Shown: positions 31,802-34,265 of the stretch, in pieces | How positions within the stretch are numbered: the stretch's first letter is position 1 | Layout of the letters: the number at the start of each line of letters is the position of its first letter | Assembly: GCA_012517205.1 (NCBI GenBank) | Contig: JAAYVL010000111.1 | Span: forward strand, 1 to 34,265 | Direction: 5' to 3' | Source of the DNA: Verrucomicrobiota bacterium | GTDB taxonomy: Bacteria; Verrucomicrobiota; Verrucomicrobiia; Limisphaerales; UBA8199 | Length of the DNA stretch: 34,265 nucleotides | Notes under the pieces: model-generated | The model's input: only the letters and a program-made list of their open reading frames with translations | Told to the model about the DNA's origin: nothing | Databases searched by the model: none | Position numbers and translations under genes: made by a program

Positions 31802-34000
31802 ATGAATGATCAACCTGTCCAAAGATTTCATGACCGGCCCAACACGGCGGCTCGCCTTCATGCCCGGCTGAGCCGTTTCCGGAATCTCCTGCGTGAGAAA
31901 TGGTGGGTATTGGTTCTGGGCGCAATGGCGGGGGCGATAATCAAGATTGTTCTGCTGTGGAATGCGCCTCCGTCTTACGTCTCGGTCGGGCGGATGATTG
32001 TCAGCATGAAGCTGGCCATTCAGCCGGCATCCCTCTATTCGGAGGAATTAAGCAATTTCCTGGGAACCCAGGCCGCCCTGATGCAGTGCGGCGTGGTGGT
32101 TAACCGCGCGCATGAGCGGGTGAGCGCGCAGAAGCCCGAGATCGGGCGGCATGCGGTAGCACTCAATGTTTCGGTGTTGCCCAAGACGACGATTTTCGTA
32201 TTGCAGGCCACGGGTTGCGACCGGGACTACACGCAGGCATTCCTGCAGGCGTGCATGGACGAATACATCGCGCTGAAGAAGGAAATGCGGAGCCAGACTT
32301 CCGACACGACGGTGGCCGGCCTGACCGAGCAGGTGATGCGGCTTGAGAAGGATCTACGCCGTGCCGAGGCGGAGATGGTGCAGTTCCAAAGCACTAACAG
32401 CATGATGCTGACCCAGGAGCAGGGCAACAGCCCGGCTCATTACCTGACCACGCTGTATCAACGGTTGGTGACGTTAAAGTCAGAATACGCATTGCTGCAA
32501 AGGTTGACCTTGGATCAGAACCTGGCACGGCGGCAGGCGGCGGGCGGCACTTTTTCTCTGGGGAATGAGCCGCTGGCGGAAGGAAACGATTCTCTGCCTG
32601 ATACTAATGCCGTTGCATTAACGGCAGGCGGAACACCTGGCCAGAGTTCAACAGCCGCCGGAGATCGGGGAGACACCGCCTACCTCCAGGCGCAGCAGCA
32701 ATTATTGCTGTTGCGAGTCGAGCAGCAGGAGCTTGGGCGTTATCTGCGCCCCAATCATCCCAAAATGATCGCCATGCAGGAGGACATCGCCCGCCGGGAA
32801 GAATTGCTGAAGATTTTGCGCACGCAAAGCGAGGAACAATTGAAGAACCGCAAGGAACTGCTGGCCGTGGAGATTGAGATACTGGAGAAAGATTTGAAAG
32901 CCTGGGATGCCAGGAACCAGGAGTTTCAGCATAAGAATGCGGAATACCAGGCACTGAAGGCCAATGTGCAGAGAATCCGGGCGCTCTACGACCAGTTGCT
33001 GGCCACCATGCAGACGCTGGATGTCAACAAAGAAATAAGCCCGGAGAGCGTCGAAACTATCGAGGCGGCGTCGCCAGCCTATGCGGCGCGGCTCGATTTG
33101 TGGAAGGGTGCGGTGAACGGCGCCCTGTTGGGGCTGGCGCTGGGCCTTGGGTTGTTGCTGGTGCTGGACCGGCTGGATGATCGCGTGGGCTCATTCACGG
33201 AGCTGCAGGACCTGTTTGATGAAAATGTTTTGGGGCAGGTTCCCCGAGAAAAACTGGTTGCTTCCAAGAGGCAGCCCAGCCTGATCTTGCCAGAGGATAC
33301 ACGCCATTCATTCGTCGAAGCGTACCGAAATCTTCGTTCCTCGCTGTTGTATATGACCGAGGCGGGAAACCGCCCCAAAACCATATTGGTAACCAGTTCG
33401 GTGCCGAACGATGGCAAATCTATCACCGCAGCAAACCTGGCAATCACCATGGCCAATGCCGGTTCCCGCGTGCTGTTGGTTGACGCCGATTTGCGCAAAG
33501 GCACGCTGCACCGGCTTTTTGGCGTTTCGCCCGAGCCGGGCTTGTCGGATGTGCTGGCCAAAGGCACTGCCTGGGAAACGACGGTAAGCGCCACGAAGAT
33601 TGCTAATTTGCACATTCTTCCCGCGGGCACCTTCACAGCCCGCTCGAGCGAATTGTTTATCAGCGAAGCAACCCAACGGTTCCTGCGGGACGCCGCCAGC
33701 CGGTACGACTATGTGATATTCGATACCGTGCCGGTGATGGCGGCGGACGACGTAACCTGCCTGGCGCCGCAGATAGACGGCGTGATTTTCGTGCTCCGGG
33801 CAGCTTTTACCTCGGCCCGCGTGGCTCGCGCCTCCCTTGAATCGCTGTATCAACGCCAGGTCCGGTTGCTCGGGCTTGTATTCAATGCAGTCCGCCCAAG
33901 TTCCGAGGACTACTATTATTATCGCTATAAGGATTATTATCGGCCGTATCCGTCCGGCGGAACCAAAACCGCGGAATCAGCGCGGACAGGGCAAGCCTGA
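31802..34000 (+). CDS. Wzc-like chain-length regulator / BY-kinase
   Basis: A 732-residue inner-membrane protein. The first membrane helix (WWVLVLGAMAGAIIKIVLLW, about 37-56) is followed by a periplasmic Wzz-like region with long coiled coils, then a second helix (GALLGLALGLGLLLVLD, about 440-456). The cytoplasmic tyrosine autokinase has Walker A PNDGKSI (Lys539; the common form has GEGKST), Walker A' VLLVDADLRKG and the YDYVIFDTVPVMAADD strand. The C-terminus carries the tyrosine cluster DYYYYRYKDYYRPYP (about 701-715) that is autophosphorylated in the family. It sets exopolysaccharide chain length with Wza. ATG 31802 lies 16 bases after the preceding stop. Confidence 0.92.
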   Translation: MNDQPVQRFHDRPNTAARLHARLSRFRNLLREKWWVLVLGAMAGAIIKIVLLWNAPPSYVSVGRMIVSMKLAIQPASLYSEELSNFLGTQAALMQCGVVVNRAHERVSAQKPEIGRHAVALNVSVLPKTTIFVLQATGCDRDYTQAFLQACMDEYIALKKEMRSQTSDTTVAGLTEQVMRLEKDLRRAEAEMVQFQSTNSMMLTQEQGNSPAHYLTTLYQRLVTLKSEYALLQRLTLDQNLARRQAAGGTFSLGNEPLAEGNDSLPDTNAVALTAGGTPGQSSTAAGDRGDTAYLQAQQQLLLLRVEQQELGRYLRPNHPKMIAMQEDIARREELLKILRTQSEEQLKNRKELLAVEIEILEKDLKAWDARNQEFQHKNAEYQALKANVQRIRALYDQLLATMQTLDVNKEISPESVETIEAASPAYAARLDLWKGAVNGALLGLALGLGLLLVLDRLDDRVGSFTELQDLFDENVLGQVPREKLVASKRQPSLILPEDTRHSFVEAYRNLRSSLLYMTEAGNRPKTILVTSSVPNDGKSITAANLAITMANAGSRVLLVDADLRKGTLHRLFGVSPEPGLSDVLAKGTAWETTVSATKIANLHILPAGTFTARSSELFISEATQRFLRDAASRYDYVIFDTVPVMAADDVTCLAPQIDGVIFVLRAAFTSARVARASLESLYQRQVRLLGLVFNAVRPSSEDYYYYRYKDYYRPYPSGGTKTAESARTGQA

Positions 34001-34026
34001 CCCGGGCGCGCTGCGCGGCATGAAAC

Positions 34027-34265
34027 ATGAACGGAGGTTCGCCCAGTGACGCCATGGCCCGAGTCCCCTTTAGTAGACCGCATCCACTCGGGATGAGGCC
34101 GGTGAGGGCTAAAGCCACGAGGCGCGTTCTTGCCTGCAGGGCATGGGCCGGCCTGTTGACTATGGTGCTGTTGGCGGGGGCTGAAGCCGAAGCGGCAGCC
34201 AAGCCCGCCGGCGCCAAGTCGGCGCTGACTTCGCGGACCGCGTTCGACCTGGGAGTCGAGGCTTA
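34027..34265 (+). CDS. Start of an exported protein in the exopolysaccharide locus (3' end outside the window)
   Basis: An open frame of 79 codons runs off the window. It contains an Arg-rich segment, a hydrophobic core (AGLLTMVLLAGAEAEAAA) typical of a Sec signal peptide, and then AKPAGAKSALTSRTAFDLGV. The start is undecided among ATG 34027, 34054 and 34093. The frame is 27 bases after the Wzc-like stop, so it is likely part of that operon. Function unknown; the annotated part is too short. Confidence 0.6.
   Translation, partial: MNGGSPSDAMARVPFSRPHPLGMRPVRAKATRRVLACRAWAGLLTMVLLAGAEAEAAAKPAGAKSALTSRTAFDLGVEA

Noticed and set aside
1-34265. CRISPR array, prophage, intact insertion sequence, rRNA or riboswitch
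   Set aside because: No regularly spaced direct repeats, phage structural genes, transposase genes or conserved RNA structures other than the one tRNA were seen.

Overview
The window is GC-rich bacterial chromosome, gene-dense on both strands, and looks like Verrucomicrobiota (a Pedosphaera/Limisphaera-like lineage). That placement is inferred from gene content rather than from a marker gene: a DUF1080 lipoprotein, a DUF5060/DUF4038 secreted glycosidase-like protein, an atypical ExbB/ExbD pair, a secreted protein ending in an FYRL-type tail, weak or absent Shine-Dalgarno sequences at many starts, and an exopolysaccharide locus with a separate beta-barrel. No phage, CRISPR array or intact insertion sequence was found.

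Layout. 1-558: tail of a secreted protein, a hairpin and the remnant of a DUF4338/DruA-like gene. 559-2172: IMP dehydrogenase (+). 2187-4302: a minus-strand ExbB-ExbD-TonB-like-zinc-ribbon operon. 4417-5499: dimeric-type dUTPase and hypoxanthine phosphoribosyltransferase (+), then tRNA-Val(UAC) on the minus strand. 5682-10225: minus-strand hpf - amidohydrolase - bioF - bioA. 10353-12270: ParA/Soj and a Gfo/Idh/MocA oxidoreductase (+). 12271-12971: a 700-base non-coding region with a long palindromic element and a 17-bp palindrome. 12972-17690: ppk1, anmK and a PfkB sugar kinase (+). 17725-21769: DUF4038 protein (-), gnd (+), DUF1080 lipoprotein (-). 21833-24546: YggU-family protein, a second copy of the palindromic element, a NarL-type response regulator and a TIGR00300 (ornithine cyclodeaminase-like) enzyme (+). 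24543-29356: LysM protein (-), MFS transporter (+), purM (+), secreted FKBP (-). 29621-34265: an exopolysaccharide export locus (+) with an outer-membrane barrel, a Wza-like export protein, a Wzc-like chain-length/tyrosine kinase protein and the start of another exported protein.

How the genes fit together. Several modules are housekeeping: purines (guaB, hpt, purM), dUTP control, biotin (bioF, bioA), pentose phosphate (gnd), wall recycling (anmK), polyphosphate (ppk) and ribosome hibernation (hpf). Others face the envelope: the ExbBD/TonB set, LysM protein, secreted FKBP, two secreted carbohydrate-related proteins and the exopolysaccharide exporter.

The most notable observations are: (i) two copies, about 9.7 kb apart, of a palindromic intergenic element, one with a perfect 39-bp inverted repeat and the other with an 11-bp unit expansion; (ii) ExbB and ExbD homologues that both lack residues aligned with the proton-pathway residues of E. 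coli ExbB/ExbD; (iii) an orphan response regulator directly upstream of an ornithine cyclodeaminase-family enzyme; (iv) a short Wza-like protein lacking an outer-membrane segment, encoded beside a dedicated beta-barrel.
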